From NCBI RefSeq assembly GCF_902726565.1, contig NZ_CACVAF010000015.1, positions 1 through 64,000 on the forward strand: 64,000 nt of DNA, given 5' to 3'. A model generated the notes under the pieces. That model did no database searches and had not been told where the DNA came from. It saw only the letters and a list, made by a program, of their open reading frames with translations. Made by a program: the position numbers and the translations under genes. The stretch's first letter is position 1. Each line of letters opens with the position of its first letter. Below, one piece after another: positions 52,521 to 64,000 of the stretch. The DNA is from Yersinia vastinensis (GTDB lineage Bacteria; Pseudomonadota; Gammaproteobacteria; Enterobacterales; Enterobacteriaceae).

Positions 52521-53846
52521 GTGAAGGAACGTAGTACTGAACTGGTTCAAGGATTTCGCCACTCAGTTCCCTATATCAATGCACACCGCGGCAAGACATT
52601 TGTTGTCATGCTGGGTGGCGAGGCGATTGAGCATGAAAACTTCTCAAACATCGTTAATGATATAGGGTTGTTGCATAGCCTTGGGATCCGGCTGGTCGTG
52701 GTATACGGCGCCCGCCCACAAATCGATGCCAATTTGGCACAGCACCACTACGAACCTATTTATCACAAGCATACTCGGGTGACCGACGCCCGCACGTTGG
52801 AAATGGTCAAACAGGCCGCAGGCCTATTGCAGTTGGATATTACGGCAAGATTATCAATGAGCCTGAATAATACTCCGCTCCAAGGCGCGCATATCAATGT
52901 CGTCAGCGGCAATTTTATCATTGCCCAACCTCTGGGGGTGGATGATGGTGTTGATTATTGCCATAGCGGACGCATCCGTAGAATCGACGAAGATGCTATT
53001 CATCGCCAATTGGATAATGGCGCTATTGTATTACTGGGGCCTGTTGCGGTGTCCGTTACTGGTGAGAGTTTTAATCTGACATCTGAAGAAGTTGCCACTC
53101 AATTAGCCATTAAACTAAAAGCCGAAAAGATGATCGGCTTCTGCTCATCCCAAGGGGTGACAGACAACGAAGGCAATATCATTTCAGAACTGTTTCCAAA
53201 CGAAGCGCAAAAGCGAATTGAAGACCTGGAGCAAGAGGGTGACTACAATTCGGGGACAGTCCGTTTTCTGCGTGGAGCGGTGAAAGCGTGCCGCAGTGGC
53301 GTACGCCGTAGCCATTTACTGAGTTATCAAGAAGATGGCGCATTAGTTCAAGAGCTATTCTCTCGTGATGGGATCGGCACCCAGATTGTGATGGAAAGTG
53401 CGGAGCAAGTTCGCCGCGCAACTATCAATGACATCGGTGGCATATTGGAATTGATTCGTCCACTTGAACAACAAGGTATTTTGGTGCGGCGTTCACGTGA
53501 GCAACTTGAAATGGAAATTGATAAGTTCACTATTATTGAGCGGGATAATCTGACTATTGCCTGTGCCGCGCTTTATCCATTCCCTGAGGAGCAAATAGGG
53601 GAAATGGCTTGTGTTGCAGTGCACCCGGATTATCGCAGCTCTTCTCGAGGTGAAATGCTCCTCAAGCGGGTCGCAAATCAAGCGCGGCAGATGGGCCTGA
53701 AAAAACTGTTTGTGTTAACTACTCGCAGTATTCATTGGTTCCAAGAACGCGGTTTTACCCCAGCAGAAGTTGAGGTTTTACCGATTCAAAAACAAGAATT
53801 GTATAACTATCAGCGCCGCTCAAAAATTATGTTGGCGGATTTGTAG
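52521..53846 (+). CDS. argA: N-acetylglutamate synthase
   Basis: ArgA acetylates glutamate with acetyl-CoA, the first and feedback-controlled step of arginine synthesis. It starts with GTG at 52521 after AGAGGG. The 441-residue protein has an N-terminal amino acid kinase-like domain ([15 protein letters not shown] and [10 protein letters not shown]) that binds arginine, and a C-terminal GNAT domain ([20 protein letters not shown]). Length is as expected (443 in E. coli). ARG boxes upstream show transcriptional control; recD converges. Confidence 0.96.
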   Translation: MKERSTELVQGFRHSVPYINAHRGKTFVVMLGGEAIEHENFSNIVNDIGLLHSLGIRLVVVYGARPQIDANLAQHHYEPIYHKHTRVTDARTLEMVKQAAGLLQLDITARLSMSLNNTPLQGAHINVVSGNFIIAQPLGVDDGVDYCHSGRIRRIDEDAIHRQLDNGAIVLLGPVAVSVTGESFNLTSEEVATQLAIKLKAEKMIGFCSSQGVTDNEGNIISELFPNEAQKRIEDLEQEGDYNSGTVRFLRGAVKACRSGVRRSHLLSYQEDGALVQELFSRDGIGTQIVMESAEQVRRATINDIGGILELIRPLEQQGILVRRSREQLEMEIDKFTIIERDNLTIACAALYPFPEEQIGEMACVAVHPDYRSSSRGEMLLKRVANQARQMGLKKLFVLTTRSIHWFQERGFTPAEVEVLPIQKQELYNYQRRSKIMLADL

Positions 53847-53865
53847 TCGGTCATTGATGGTGATG

Positions 53866-53883
53866 AGGGGGCAATAGCCCCCT
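53866..53883. terminator. Bidirectional terminator between argA and recD
   Basis: AGGGGGC (53866-53872) pairs with GCCCCCT (53877-53883), loop AATA. The plus strand continues TAGTATTATTTC, a weak T-rich tail. It sits 20 bp after argA and 5 bp from the recD stop. Confidence 0.7.
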
Positions 53884-53888
53884 TAGTA

Positions 53889-55775
53889 TTATTTCTTCAG
53901 CGCATTCAAACGATCAACCAATCCACTAAGGCGAAGAGTTGGTGTGCGTATCGCATGGCTCAATACCGCCTCACTGCAATACAGCGTTAAGCGCTGTCGG
54001 GCGCGTGTTATCGCGGTGTAAACTAACTCTCGGGTCAACACTGGCATAAAAGTATTGGGTAATACCAACGCTGTATGCTCAAACTCCGACCCCTGAGACT
54101 TGTGCACGGTCATCGCATAAGCAGTTTCATGGCTAGGAAGGCGGCTGGGTTGTACTGATTTTATATTGCCGTCTGGCAACTGGAAATGCACTCGCAGCTC
54201 CCCCTCACCGTCAATTAGCGCAATACCAATATCACCATTGAACAAACCAAGAGCACTGTCATTAAGCCCAATCATGACAGGCCGACCGACATACCAGCGC
54301 CCTGATGGCCCTACGGGGCGTTCAATTAAGCGCTTACGATGCAATAACTGTTCAACCCGCTCATTTAACCCACTGACACCAAATGGCCCGGTACGTAATG
54401 CACACAATAACTGATAACGACCAAATGCTGATAACACATCAGCAGTATGCGCGCCAGTGGTCGCCAGTTGAAGATAGTGCTGATAACCAGTAGCACAGTC
54501 TTCCAGCAATGCCTGATACTCATCGGCGTCAGCGAGAGAAAAATGCTCGATATCAGAATGTGCCCCATTTAAAACGGATAATGCGTCCCGATATTTGCCT
54601 GCATTCACGGCCAAAGCAAGCTGCCCAATACCGGATTTTTCATCAAAACGGTAACTCTTGCGTAGCAAACACAAACTATCACGGACATTGACTGTATCGC
54701 TCTGCACATCACCAATAGGTATTTGACCCGCCAGCGTACAGCCTGTTAAGCGTGCTAATTGTGCCGCTCGAGTGCTGCTATAGCCTAATTCAGCAAAGCG
54801 ACAAATATCGCCCAGTACCGCCCCCGCCTCAACGGAAGCTAACTGATCACGGTCACCAAGAAAAATCACCTGAGCCTTCTCTGGTAATGCAGCAATAAGC
54901 CGCGCCATCATGGGTAAATCCACCATAGAGGCTTCATCAACCACCAGCACATCAAGGCTTAATGGATTACCTTGATGATAACGTAGGCGCTGGCTGTTAG
55001 GTTGAGCCCCTAGCAAACGATGCAAAGTAGAGGCCTGTTCAGGAAATAACTTGCGCTCATCATCAGTCAGTGGAAGTTGCCGAATAGCGTTGCCCAGTGA
55101 TTCGGTCAAGCGTGCCGCGGCTTTACCAGTGGGGGCTGCTAGTTGAATACGTAACCGTTGCCCTTGGCTAAGTTGTATCAGTGCGGTCAATAACTTTGCG
55201 ACTGTGGTCGTTTTGCCCGTGCCCGGCCCACCAGAAATGACTGAAATTCGACGTGTGGCTGCGACGGCGGCGGCCACTTTTTGCCAATCAATTTCAGGGC
55301 CAGCCTTCCCAAAGAGGTTATCAAGGGTTTCTCTCAATAACGTTTCATTTACTACTCTGGTTTCGTTGATGAATGAAGCGGCATTATCACTGGCAATAAA
55401 GCGCACCACATCCCCCTCGTACTGCCACATCCGCTGCAAATACAAACGGTCATTATGTAGGACGAGCGGTGTTGGCTGCGATCCATCACTGACCGCAGGC
55501 GCGTTATTTAGTACTTGTGCCCAACGCAATTTATCTGGCGCTCCCGCCGCCTGCCATAGCGCTTGCGATAGCTCTGGTTGCCGCCCACCAAATAACTCAT
55601 CCGCCTGTAAATAGCTTAATGGCAAGCACACATGCCCCGCCCCAGCTTCAGCACTGAGAATAGCGGCCGCTAATTGCAGCATAGGGTCATTATCAGCAGC
55701 TATCATACGTGAGAACTGGACATCCAGAGGACGTAGTAAATGGTCTCGAACAGCTTGCTCCAGTAGCATCATCAT
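53889..55775 (-). CDS. recD: RecBCD enzyme subunit RecD (fast 5'-3' helicase)
   Basis: RecD drives one strand in the RecBCD helicase-nuclease that processes double-strand breaks, and it controls nuclease activity around Chi. The 628-residue SF1B helicase has Walker A in [17 protein letters not shown] (about residues 180-196). [17 protein letters not shown] is motif [21 protein letters not shown] is motif III, and [13 protein letters not shown] and [12 protein letters not shown] lie near the C-terminus. The start overlaps the recB stop by 4 bp. Several adjacent Met codons leave its exact start uncertain by two residues. Confidence 0.96.
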   Translation of the reverse strand: MMMLLEQAVRDHLLRPLDVQFSRMIAADNDPMLQLAAAILSAEAGAGHVCLPLSYLQADELFGGRQPELSQALWQAAGAPDKLRWAQVLNNAPAVSDGSQPTPLVLHNDRLYLQRMWQYEGDVVRFIASDNAASFINETRVVNETLLRETLDNLFGKAGPEIDWQKVAAAVAATRRISVISGGPGTGKTTTVAKLLTALIQLSQGQRLRIQLAAPTGKAAARLTESLGNAIRQLPLTDDERKLFPEQASTLHRLLGAQPNSQRLRYHQGNPLSLDVLVVDEASMVDLPMMARLIAALPEKAQVIFLGDRDQLASVEAGAVLGDICRFAELGYSSTRAAQLARLTGCTLAGQIPIGDVQSDTVNVRDSLCLLRKSYRFDEKSGIGQLALAVNAGKYRDALSVLNGAHSDIEHFSLADADEYQALLEDCATGYQHYLQLATTGAHTADVLSAFGRYQLLCALRTGPFGVSGLNERVEQLLHRKRLIERPVGPSGRWYVGRPVMIGLNDSALGLFNGDIGIALIDGEGELRVHFQLPDGNIKSVQPSRLPSHETAYAMTVHKSQGSEFEHTALVLPNTFMPVLTRELVYTAITRARQRLTLYCSEAVLSHAIRTPTLRLSGLVDRLNALKK

Positions 55776-58700
55776 ATTGATGTCCCCTCATCTACCGAGG
55801 TAAATCCACTGAATAAACTGTCCATTCCTTCAATCAACTCCTGCGCTGGGCGACAACTAAAAATGCCGTTACCCGGATGTTGCTTATCAATACCACGCAG
55901 GAAGAGATAAATGACGCCACCAAAATCACGTTGATAGTCATAGCTGGCTAACCGATGACGTAAATAGCGGTGTAATGCCAAGGTATAAAGCTGATATTGC
56001 AGATCATAGCGATGTTCAGCCATGGCTTGGGTCATCGCCTCCACGGTGTAAGCGCTGCTGTCTTCTCCCAGCCAGTTGGATTTGTAATCCAATAAGTAAT
56101 ACTGACCTTGCCAACAGAAAACCAAGTCAATAAACCCTTTGAGCATCCCACGGACTTGCTGAAAATCCAATACCGGGCACTGACGAGAGAGTGGATCGTA
56201 GTGTTTAATTAAGGTGTCTAACTCTCGGGCTTGTAGCAGCGTGTCAATGGGCAGATAAAATTGTAATTCCGCTTGTTTGCTCTGTGGTGTTAACTCCGCC
56301 AGTGTCACACCGGTTTCATTAAGTGGGACGTGTACAATGTCATTTAGCCACTGATACAACATAGGTGACCATTGCTCACCAAACCCTTGCTGCTGTAATT
56401 GTTCGGAAAGCCACTCCTGCTCAATGGGTTGACTAAAATCCAATGGCTCAAGCAAATCATGAAGGAAAGTCCCCGGTGCTGCGCCGCGCGGGAAAGTATG
56501 CGGGGTTAAATGGGGCTCGGTTATCAGTGCTTGCTCGCCAGCAGCATCGGTATCCAGCCGGGGTAATAACTCCTGTAAAGGCACATTCAATGCCGGTAAT
56601 AGGCTATTTTTGCTGGAGCCATGCTGCTGTAGACCGGAATAACTGGTCACGCGCCAGTAATCTTGTATTTGTCGGTTAAAGTGACGAGCAGCAAGGGAAG
56701 GAACCTCCTCCGGCTGTGGCTGCCAAGGAGTCTCACTTAGTTGCCCGGCGGGTGAAACCGAGATATCCCCTCCAGCAAGTGTCGCCAGCTCTGTGAGTTT
56801 GTCGGCCAGATACTGTGCATCACCTGCTTTACCTTGTTGTACCAGATAGCCCAAGGCACTGAGGTGCATATCACTGTCGCCTTGCTTTTTTCGCCCGCCT
56901 TTAATCAGCGGAGCAATACCCACGCTACAATGATAAACCGCACGAGTGAGTGCCACATATAATAGCCGTAGGTCTTCCGCCAAGCGCTCTTCTTCCGCCA
57001 AGGCTTGACTCTCATCGTCGGCATTCAGATCCAATAATGCTTCAAAACTGTGGCGGTCATGATAGAGCACATCTTGCTGCTGACGAAAATTGCCCACGAA
57101 AGGCAGCCATACCAACGGATATTCCAGCCCTTTCGATTTATGGATAGTAATGACCTGCACTAAATGGCGGTCACTTTCCAAACGTAATTGTTGGTTATCT
57201 GACTGGTTATTTGGCTGTGCTATTTGTTGTGCTAGCCAGCGGATTAGTGCGTGCTCACTATCAAGTTGTGATGCCGCCTCTTGCAATAATTCCCCTAGAT
57301 GCAACACATCTGTCAACCGACGCTCACCACCGGGGGTAGCAAGCAAATTTTCAGCTAAATGACGGCGGGCCATTATCTCACGTAGCATTGGCAACACGCC
57401 ACGATGCTGCCAATGTTGGCGATAGCGATCGAATTCATCAACTAAAGCATCCCAAGCTCGCTCATCGTGGTTTAATTCATCCAACATTTTGGCATCCAGC
57501 CCTAAGATGCCGGTCGCCATAGCGCTGCGTAGTGCCCGTTCCTGCTCAGGGGCAAGCACCGCCTGCAATAACCACAGTAAATCTTTGGCTTCTGTCGTAT
57601 CAAATACACTGTCACGATTGGACAAGTAAACTGATGGGATGGCTAATGCGCTTAGCGCATCACGCACCAAAGCCGCTTCTGCCCTGCTGCGTACTAATAT
57701 GGTGATATCCGACGCCTGAACCGGCTTTGAGCTTTTACCCGTGACTAATTGGGCCAGCCCTTGCTGGCCTGCAGTTAACCATTCACGGATTTGAGCCGCA
57801 CACTGGCGCGCCATTAATTGTTGGTATTCACTAACCCCAACACCTTCTCCCGGCTGTAACCAGAAAGATAGCGCTGGTTGTTTTTTCCCTTTAATTTCAA
57901 ATGACAATTGACTATTTTTTTCAGCCGGTGTCACATTGATAAAAGGAATTTGTTCAAATAAGAAAGGAACATCGACCAAACTAAAAAGCCTGTTGACTGA
58001 TTGCACCATCGGGAAAGATGAACGCCAGTTAGTCTCCAGTGTATAGTGGGCACTTACTTCTGAACGAGCACGAATATAAGTAAAAATATCTGCGCCACGG
58101 AAAGCGTAAATCGCCTGTTTAGGATCCCCAATCAGTAATAGGCCGCAATCGCTTTGCCCACCATAAAGAGTGTGGAAAATACGGTATTGTTGGGGGTCGG
58201 TATCCTGGAACTCATCAATCATTGCTACGGGGTAACGGGTACGAATGGTTTGCGCCAGTAGCTCCCCACCCGCTTGCTGTAATGCTGTATCCAGTTTACT
58301 GAGTAGGTCATCAAACCCCAATTCTGCTCGTTGCCGTTTCTCTTGCTGGACGCTAGTGCGTATTTCACTAATCGCTCGGGCTAAAATTAGATCCCTTAAG
58401 GTCAGCGGCTGTTCATATATCTGATCTATCGCACTGAACAAAGCATGTTGGGGGGCGGCCCCTTTTTTCGTTTTTTCAAATAATACTGACTGGCGAAATT
58501 TTTCCAGTTCTTTGGGTAATTGATAATCACCCGTTTCTTGTTCTGCCCAAATCCCGACTTTTTCTAGCCAATTAGGTAAATGTTTAGCGCTGTAGCTGCG
58601 TTTATCTACACCAGAGTGACTAATCAATGCCTCTAACTCATGAGCCGCGGTACGCCATTGCTCTTTAACTGTATCAATTTGCACCACGATTTGCTGATGT

Positions 58701-59365
58701 CGGCTGAGTATCGTTTCATCATCACCCGGCGCTTGACGAAACTTTGGGGTCTCTCCCTGCAAATATGCAGAAAGGTCTTTGAGTAGAGCCTCTGGCCCGC
58801 TCCATTCCTGACTGACCGCTCGAGCGATAGCCAAGGGCAGTGGATAACAATGACGCCGCCAGAAATCAGCACAAGCTTGTCTACGTAGTGGTAGCTCATC
58901 CTGCACTAATGTTTGTTCAAATAAAATGCCGGACTCAAATGCATTGTTCGCCAGCATTCGCTGGCAAAAGCCGTGAATCGTGTAAATGGCCGCTTCATCC
59001 ATCTGGCGCTCTGCCGCTAGCAACTGTGCTGCGGCCTCGCCCAAATCGATAATTTCAGCTAATAAAGCTTTATGCATTGGATCATCACTGACTCCCCGCA
59101 CGCACGCGATACGCAACTCATGAATATTGTCGCGAATTCGCCCTCTTAACTCTTCTGTTGCCGCTTCGGTAAAGGTCACCACTAAGATTTCCTCAACCAT
59201 TAGGGGGCGTCGAAACGCAGCCTCCCCACCTAGGCCCAACAACAATCTGAGATAAAGAACCCCAATGGTAAAAGTTTTACCCGTACCGGCAGAAGCCTCA
59301 ATCAGCCTCTCACCATACAAGGGGAGCGTTAGCGGCTCCAGCCGCTGGGGAGTGATTGATGTCAT
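55772..59365 (-). CDS. recB: RecBCD enzyme subunit RecB (3'-5' helicase and nuclease)
   Basis: RecB is the main helicase and only nuclease of RecBCD and loads RecA after Chi. Starting at 59365 ([20 protein letters not shown]) it has 1197 residues (E. coli 1180). The longer in-frame ATG lies within ptrA. Walker A is [10 protein letters not shown] (residues 23-32), motif [13 protein letters not shown], and motif IV-VI segments are [19 protein letters not shown] and LLYVALTRA. The C-terminal nuclease has [10 protein letters not shown] with the catalytic Asp and Lys. It overlaps ptrA and recD by 4 bp each, so translation is coupled. Confidence 0.96.
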   Translation of the reverse strand: MTSITPQRLEPLTLPLYGERLIEASAGTGKTFTIGVLYLRLLLGLGGEAAFRRPLMVEEILVVTFTEAATEELRGRIRDNIHELRIACVRGVSDDPMHKALLAEIIDLGEAAAQLLAAERQMDEAAIYTIHGFCQRMLANNAFESGILFEQTLVQDELPLRRQACADFWRRHCYPLPLAIARAVSQEWSGPEALLKDLSAYLQGETPKFRQAPGDDETILSRHQQIVVQIDTVKEQWRTAAHELEALISHSGVDKRSYSAKHLPNWLEKVGIWAEQETGDYQLPKELEKFRQSVLFEKTKKGAAPQHALFSAIDQIYEQPLTLRDLILARAISEIRTSVQQEKRQRAELGFDDLLSKLDTALQQAGGELLAQTIRTRYPVAMIDEFQDTDPQQYRIFHTLYGGQSDCGLLLIGDPKQAIYAFRGADIFTYIRARSEVSAHYTLETNWRSSFPMVQSVNRLFSLVDVPFLFEQIPFINVTPAEKNSQLSFEIKGKKQPALSFWLQPGEGVGVSEYQQLMARQCAAQIREWLTAGQQGLAQLVTGKSSKPVQASDITILVRSRAEAALVRDALSALAIPSVYLSNRDSVFDTTEAKDLLWLLQAVLAPEQERALRSAMATGILGLDAKMLDELNHDERAWDALVDEFDRYRQHWQHRGVLPMLREIMARRHLAENLLATPGGERRLTDVLHLGELLQEAASQLDSEHALIRWLAQQIAQPNNQSDNQQLRLESDRHLVQVITIHKSKGLEYPLVWLPFVGNFRQQQDVLYHDRHSFEALLDLNADDESQALAEEERLAEDLRLLYVALTRAVYHCSVGIAPLIKGGRKKQGDSDMHLSALGYLVQQGKAGDAQYLADKLTELATLAGGDISVSPAGQLSETPWQPQPEEVPSLAARHFNRQIQDYWRVTSYSGLQQHGSSKNSLLPALNVPLQELLPRLDTDAAGEQALITEPHLTPHTFPRGAAPGTFLHDLLEPLDFSQPIEQEWLSEQLQQQGFGEQWSPMLYQWLNDIVHVPLNETGVTLAELTPQSKQAELQFYLPIDTLLQARELDTLIKHYDPLSRQCPVLDFQQVRGMLKGFIDLVFCWQGQYYLLDYKSNWLGEDSSAYTVEAMTQAMAEHRYDLQYQLYTLALHRYLRHRLASYDYQRDFGGVIYLFLRGIDKQHPGNGIFSCRPAQELIEGMDSLFSGFTSVDEGTSI

Positions 59366-62253
59366 GGAGCCAATACCTTCTGCGGTAGGGTTGCTTGCAA
59401 GGCAGAGGTTGTTGGATAGGTTGTCCAACCCTTAAGCACTGCATACCCACCAGTTGTTTGTCCTAAGCCTTTAACTTGAGAAAGCAGCGCTAAGCCTTGC
59501 GGTTTGATGACGGCTTGCTGGAAGAAATCTGCCAACGCAATGTTGGTCAAGAGCCTCACCTGAGCAATCATTTTCTCACGGCTATCAAACGCAAAATTAT
59601 TGCGGTTAAAATCATTACTGTAACGGCTGGCTTCTTCATCCAGCGTTTGTGGGCGTTGCAGTAATTGGTTAATTAACCCCTGCTTATATTGCTCAAAATC
59701 TGCCGATTTCATGTCACGCAGGCGCTTTTCAGCCTGTGGATAGAAAGCCAAATAGCGCTGATAGAGATAATCAGGTTGCTTACTGTTACTTTGCAGCAAG
59801 AAGCCCAAGCCCCACTGCCGGCCAACCGACATTGGGAAGGCAAATACCGCATAGCCCAGTTGCTCTTCTGTCCGTAGTTGATCATAAAACCACGGCTGAA
59901 CAATTTGCCCCAACAAGGCACTGTAGGCCATCCCTTTAATCTCGGTATATCCAGTCGGAATATAGACCGCTGCCAAAGCAGCATCAGAGCTGCTGCCAAG
60001 CCGTTCCATGTTAGCTAACTGAGCCTTATCAACCACCACATCTTCACCCGTCCACCAAGTGTTACCAGTGAGGCTCAGTTGTTTTTTCAACGACTCAGCC
60101 AGATCAGTTACCTGTTGGGCGGTCATATTGCCTACAGCCAGAACTTCCATTGCAGATTGTTTAAGCAAAGCATCACGGTAGGCCACAACATCTTGCACAC
60201 TGATGGTATCCAACAATTTGCGCCGTTCAGTGCGTTCTGAGTAGGGAACATGAGACAGTAACTTAGCGGGTTGAATAGCCAGTTCATAGGCTTTGCCTTT
60301 CTCAGCAACTTCCAGTTGTTCGCGATACCAAGACTTAGCCTGTATGAGCTCCTCTTCTGTTGGTGTAAACCCGGAGTAACCCTCCATTAAGGAGGTCAGC
60401 AGCTGTGGCATTCGCTGTGTGAAACCATTTGCGCTGACATACAGACCATTGTTCGGTGCAGTCGAGAAGCTTATCCCCCCGATAGATGCCTGATAACTCA
60501 ATTCATCGAGTGACAGGCCAGCAAGATAATCCGTCAAGGCAAACAATACCTGATGACGAGCGGTATCCGATGCATGAGGATTGCGAAAAGCTACTGAGAT
60601 ATCGGCTTTCGGTTCGTCAGCAAAATACTGACTTGGCATATAAAACACTCGCAAGCCGGGTTGTTCTGCCACTTTCTGTGGCCGGGTAATATTTTTGTCA
60701 GCTTTAATTAAAGAGAAGCTATCCGGAATGTAAGGGTTCAGTGCGGGTAAGTTCAGTTGGATACCTTTCCCCAGCGTCTGCCATTCTTGCATTTCTTGCG
60801 GAGTGATTTTATTCACCTGATAGGGGGCATCAACGAAATAAGCGACTTTGTTGTGCGGTTCATCAGGGCTAACAAACCAGATACGGGCATTTTCTGGCGT
60901 CATTTCAGCCAGCCGAGCTGCAATGGCTTTAGGATCGTACTTATCAGCCAGATAAGGCGCGTCTAGCACATGTGCTACAGGTACTCGTAGCATCATATCC
61001 ACCAGCCACTCAATGTAATCCATGTCCCGCGTAATTGAGGGGTAGCGGAAGTCCAGATTCAAGACGTGGGCGATTTCATCAAAATAGCTCTGTTTAATGC
61101 CCTCTTTGTGCAGCAAGTTGATGTAATCAAAAATGGCTGCTACGACGACATCACGCTGCGCCAAGCCTTTATCGGTGAGTGAGACTGAAATGGAGAATAC
61201 ACCGCCATTTCTGTCAACCATGGGGTCTGCACCGGCATTAATTGCCTCTGCCAAACCTTGTTTTTGTAGCCAGTCAGACAACGTATCTTTGCTACGATTG
61301 CCAATCAAATAGCTAATATAGGTATCTGTTTTGCTACGGAACTCTGCACTGTTGTTTTCAATGCGAAACTCTACTTTTAACTGCTTACGAGGCTGGGCCG
61401 GGACATAATGGATAATAATGCCAGTTTGATCGGGAGTGACCGCCGGGACTGTAATCGGCGGTACTGTCGCATCTCTATTTGGAATACGGCCGAAAGTATT
61501 AGCCGCTAATTGCGCTAACTGCTCCAAAGGCTGATTACTATACAGTACAGCCACCATCAGATTGGCAGAGTAGTAACGATGATAGAAACTCAGTAGCTCA
61601 TCATGTAATTTGCCATCTGGCTTGTCTTTAAGGGTGTCTAGATTACCGCCAGAGAAACGTGCGCTCGGGTGCGCTGGATTAAGAGTTTCAGCATTAACCT
61701 GTGCCATTCGCATGCCGTCTCGGGAGCGGGCCATCGTTAATTCAGCATTCACCGCATTACGTTCACGATCAGCATTAATCGGGTCTAACAGTGGTTCAGC
61801 AATGGCATCGGCCAGACGGTCAACCGCTGGGGCCAAGGCATCATTCTCAATTTCAAGATAGAAGGCGGTTCGATAAGAGGCCGTGCTCGCATTATGGCTA
61901 CCGCCATGTTTCTTCAAAAACTCAGAGAAACTGCCGGGTTCAGGGAAACGCTTAGATCCCATCAGTAACATGTGCTCTAAATAGTGAGCTAAACCCAGTT
62001 GGTTATTGGGATCTTCCAGTGATCCGACAGGTAATGCAACAGCCGCCAAAGACTTTGGTGCTTGTTCATCAGAAACAAGCAGTACAGTCATACCATTAGG
62101 CAATTTTATTGCCTGATATTTGCGCAGATCATGTTCACTTTTGTGAATAGCTTCTGCCAGTGGTTGCCATGCAGGTGTTTTAGCCCAACTCAGTGGAGCT
62201 AACAAACCCAATAAGAAAAATATGCCAATGAACCGGGCAAACTGTTTATGCAT
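59362..62253 (-). CDS. ptrA: Protease III (pitrilysin)
   Basis: Pitrilysin is a periplasmic M16 zinc metalloprotease that degrades small peptides. The 963-residue precursor has a signal peptide with cleavage after SWA (residue 24). The inverted zinc motif HYLEH is at residues 90-94 (H90, E93, H94), and the third ligand Glu lies in RNAVNAELTMA. It has no known role in recombination but is embedded between recC and recB in enterobacteria. It overlaps recB by 4 bp. Confidence 0.96.
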   Translation of the reverse strand: MHKQFARFIGIFFLLGLLAPLSWAKTPAWQPLAEAIHKSEHDLRKYQAIKLPNGMTVLLVSDEQAPKSLAAVALPVGSLEDPNNQLGLAHYLEHMLLMGSKRFPEPGSFSEFLKKHGGSHNASTASYRTAFYLEIENDALAPAVDRLADAIAEPLLDPINADRERNAVNAELTMARSRDGMRMAQVNAETLNPAHPSARFSGGNLDTLKDKPDGKLHDELLSFYHRYYSANLMVAVLYSNQPLEQLAQLAANTFGRIPNRDATVPPITVPAVTPDQTGIIIHYVPAQPRKQLKVEFRIENNSAEFRSKTDTYISYLIGNRSKDTLSDWLQKQGLAEAINAGADPMVDRNGGVFSISVSLTDKGLAQRDVVVAAIFDYINLLHKEGIKQSYFDEIAHVLNLDFRYPSITRDMDYIEWLVDMMLRVPVAHVLDAPYLADKYDPKAIAARLAEMTPENARIWFVSPDEPHNKVAYFVDAPYQVNKITPQEMQEWQTLGKGIQLNLPALNPYIPDSFSLIKADKNITRPQKVAEQPGLRVFYMPSQYFADEPKADISVAFRNPHASDTARHQVLFALTDYLAGLSLDELSYQASIGGISFSTAPNNGLYVSANGFTQRMPQLLTSLMEGYSGFTPTEEELIQAKSWYREQLEVAEKGKAYELAIQPAKLLSHVPYSERTERRKLLDTISVQDVVAYRDALLKQSAMEVLAVGNMTAQQVTDLAESLKKQLSLTGNTWWTGEDVVVDKAQLANMERLGSSSDAALAAVYIPTGYTEIKGMAYSALLGQIVQPWFYDQLRTEEQLGYAVFAFPMSVGRQWGLGFLLQSNSKQPDYLYQRYLAFYPQAEKRLRDMKSADFEQYKQGLINQLLQRPQTLDEEASRYSNDFNRNNFAFDSREKMIAQVRLLTNIALADFFQQAVIKPQGLALLSQVKGLGQTTGGYAVLKGWTTYPTTSALQATLPQKVLAP

Positions 62254-62341
62254 TCCGTTTCTCCCCTAACCCCTAAAATCGCCGCTAAAGCACATACCCG
62301 GCTTCTTGTATTGAATAGCTTGCTTTGCTAATGAGCAATTC

Positions 62342-64000
62342 TCACGCCTTATTATGACGGGCTATCGGTAATAAATAACGTTCAGTTTCGTGTAATATCA
62401 TGTCGAGATGTTGGTTATCCATCAGGCGGAAAACCCTTTGTATATAGTGATCCTCACCTTCACCAGCGATCCGCTGATCACCTTGCCACGCTTGTAACAG
62501 TTTCATCCGGGCTTTCGTTTGTGTTTCTTCATCCCACAAGATCTGGCCAGACTCACGATCAAAGCATTGGCTCAACCATGCCCAACCACTTTTGCTCAAC
62601 AAAAGCAGAGGTTCGCACATGCCTTGCTGATAGCCGGTAATGAGTTGCTGCAAATATTGCCGAGCTTCGTCGGCACTCAGACAAGGATAGCGCCACCCGG
62701 TTCCTTTACGCCCATACATCCGGCTTTCGCCCTCTCCCCCCGCCGCGCAATACACTAAATGCTCAATCCATAACAAAAGTCCATCGACAGCAGTAAGTGC
62801 CGCAGGCCGCCAACGAATTAACCCATCCTCCTGAATCTGATGAATCCATCCGGTAAGCGTGGTTTCACCCAATTCAATATTCAACTCAATACTCTGGTTC
62901 TCTTTACGTTCGGCCCGAATTTGTTCTGCCAATGGCACCATTTCTTCTTGCTGGCTTTCCCAATACAGCTCACCAAAGGCACCATAAGGAAGACTGCCTG
63001 CCGCGCGGGCGCGGGAGAACACCGTGGTGATGTCACTGTCCTCTATCAGAGCATTGAGCAACTGAGTATTAAACTGGTAGCGATTAAGATTATCTAAGGT
63101 AAATGGCTCTTCATCGGGTAGCTCTGTTTCTTCAATCACAAAGTTAACCCCCAAGCGCAGTTGGAAAAATGCTCGAACTGGATGACGATAGAAGCGAATT
63201 AATTCATCCAATGTGATTTCAGGTAAGTGTTCGGGCGGTAATGGCCGATTAAATTGTGGATGTGCCTGCCCTTTAGACTCAGCAGAGGGCAGCCATTCCG
63301 CAGCATAACTCTGCAATTCACTGCCTTGAATAAAGTTTTCTGCGGAAAATGGCATCCGAGCATGCCAGCAGAGTAAATGGCGGATAACGCGCTTGGCACT
63401 TTCATCTGCACTGAGTGCTTCATCTCCCGGCAAATGATAGCTTTGTGAGATATATTCAATCAATTCACTGACCAGCACTGAAGGGTAGCGCTTGCTGTTG
63501 TCTTGAATAGAACGCCCGATATAACTGATATAAAGCTGTTGCTGAGCAGAAAGCAGGGCTTCAAGGAACAGATAGCGATCATCGTCACGACGGCTACGAT
63601 CACCCCGGCGAACCTGTTTTGCCATTAAGTCAAAACCCAGCGGCGGCAGTGTTCGTGGGTAGACGCCATCATTCATTCCCAATAAGCACACGACTTTAAA
63701 TGGGATGGAGCGCATCGGCATCAATGTACAGAAGTTGATCGGCCCGGCGAGGAAGCGTTGGCTGATTCGCTCATTATCCAAACGCGAAGCCAGTTCATCA
63801 CGCAACAGATTCAGTGGCACGATATCGGGATATTGGGCAGCAATACCGTAGCTGATAACTTTCTGCCATTGCTGTTCAATCAAAACCAAAACGGCTTCTG
63901 TTTCTGCATCGGACTCGAAGAAGGTGTCCAATAATTGACGACAAAGTGGTAACCATTCGCACAGCGCACGAGGTTCACTTAATTGCTGTCGCCACTGACT
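62342..64000 (-). CDS. recC: RecBCD enzyme subunit RecC (partial, C-terminal part)
   Basis: RecC recognises Chi and splits the strands in RecBCD. The gene runs off the right edge: the reading frame stays open to 64000 (SQWRQQLSEPRALCEWLPLC), so about 553 residues of the roughly 1120-residue protein are present. It contains PLRSIPFKVVCLLGMNDGVYP-type sequence (MRSIPFKVVCLLGMNDGVYP), RGDRSRRDDDRYLFLEALLS and the C-terminal nuclease-like fold. A start within the window (TTG at 63931) is only apparent. ptrA follows after 88 bp. Confidence 0.95.
   Translation of the reverse strand, partial: SQWRQQLSEPRALCEWLPLCRQLLDTFFESDAETEAVLVLIEQQWQKVISYGIAAQYPDIVPLNLLRDELASRLDNERISQRFLAGPINFCTLMPMRSIPFKVVCLLGMNDGVYPRTLPPLGFDLMAKQVRRGDRSRRDDDRYLFLEALLSAQQQLYISYIGRSIQDNSKRYPSVLVSELIEYISQSYHLPGDEALSADESAKRVIRHLLCWHARMPFSAENFIQGSELQSYAAEWLPSAESKGQAHPQFNRPLPPEHLPEITLDELIRFYRHPVRAFFQLRLGVNFVIEETELPDEEPFTLDNLNRYQFNTQLLNALIEDSDITTVFSRARAAGSLPYGAFGELYWESQQEEMVPLAEQIRAERKENQSIELNIELGETTLTGWIHQIQEDGLIRWRPAALTAVDGLLLWIEHLVYCAAGGEGESRMYGRKGTGWRYPCLSADEARQYLQQLITGYQQGMCEPLLLLSKSGWAWLSQCFDRESGQILWDEETQTKARMKLLQAWQGDQRIAGEGEDHYIQRVFRLMDNQHLDMILHETERYLLPIARHNKA

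Overview
The window reads as a chromosomal core segment of a Yersinia species (Enterobacterales). Nearly every protein is a close relative of an Escherichia coli K-12 protein of the same length, and two long blocks keep E. coli gene order. Base composition looks moderate, not GC-rich as in Serratia. A Yersinia-type palindromic repeat (about 43275-43399), the absence of ldcC, sdaCB and the fuc locus, and a small cytochrome c gene beside tilS also point to Yersiniaceae. Species was not resolved.

Layout. Positions 1-328 hold, on the minus strand, promoters P1 and P2, boxA and the leader of an rRNA operon whose 16S gene lies just off the left edge. Next come gmhB, the methionine ABC transporter metNIQ behind a promoter carrying MetJ boxes, rcsF-trmO and proS, then nlpE, arfB, yaeQ, yaeP-rof, the cytochrome c gene, tilS and yaeR. 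From 11.6 to 31.5 kb on the minus strand lies the classic cluster rpsB-tsf-pyrH-frr | dxr | uppS-cdsA-rseP-bamA-skp-lpxD-fabZ-lpxA-lpxB-rnhB-dnaE-accA. It links translation, isoprenoid and phospholipid supply, lipid A synthesis, outer membrane protein assembly, replication and fatty acid synthesis. Divergent from rpsB are map, glnD, dapD and yaeH.

About position 37000 the gene order jumps from the E. coli 4-minute region to the 60-63-minute region: yqcA-truC-yqcC, syd, queF, ppnN, xni, rlmM-ygdD, gcvA, ygdI-like, csdA-csdE, tcdA, mltA, one initiator tRNA gene, amiC, argA, and recD-recB-ptrA-recC, with recC running off the right edge. Two regulatory RNAs with no ORF sit in this half. CsrB lies on the minus strand between yqcC and syd and contains about 23 GGA triplets plus a terminator. 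GcvB lies on the plus strand, divergent from gcvA. A near-perfect 30-bp palindrome upstream of csrB fits a UvrY/BarA response site.

No previously undescribed multi-gene system, prophage, CRISPR array, toxin island or insertion sequence was seen. The items most worth a second look are the csrB locus with its palindrome, the lineage-specific cytochrome c gene, the repeat at the xni/rlmM junction, the short BamA loop 6 lacking the E. coli cysteine pair, and the hairpin between lpxD and fabZ. Gene symbols rest on remembered family sequences and gene order, not on a search.
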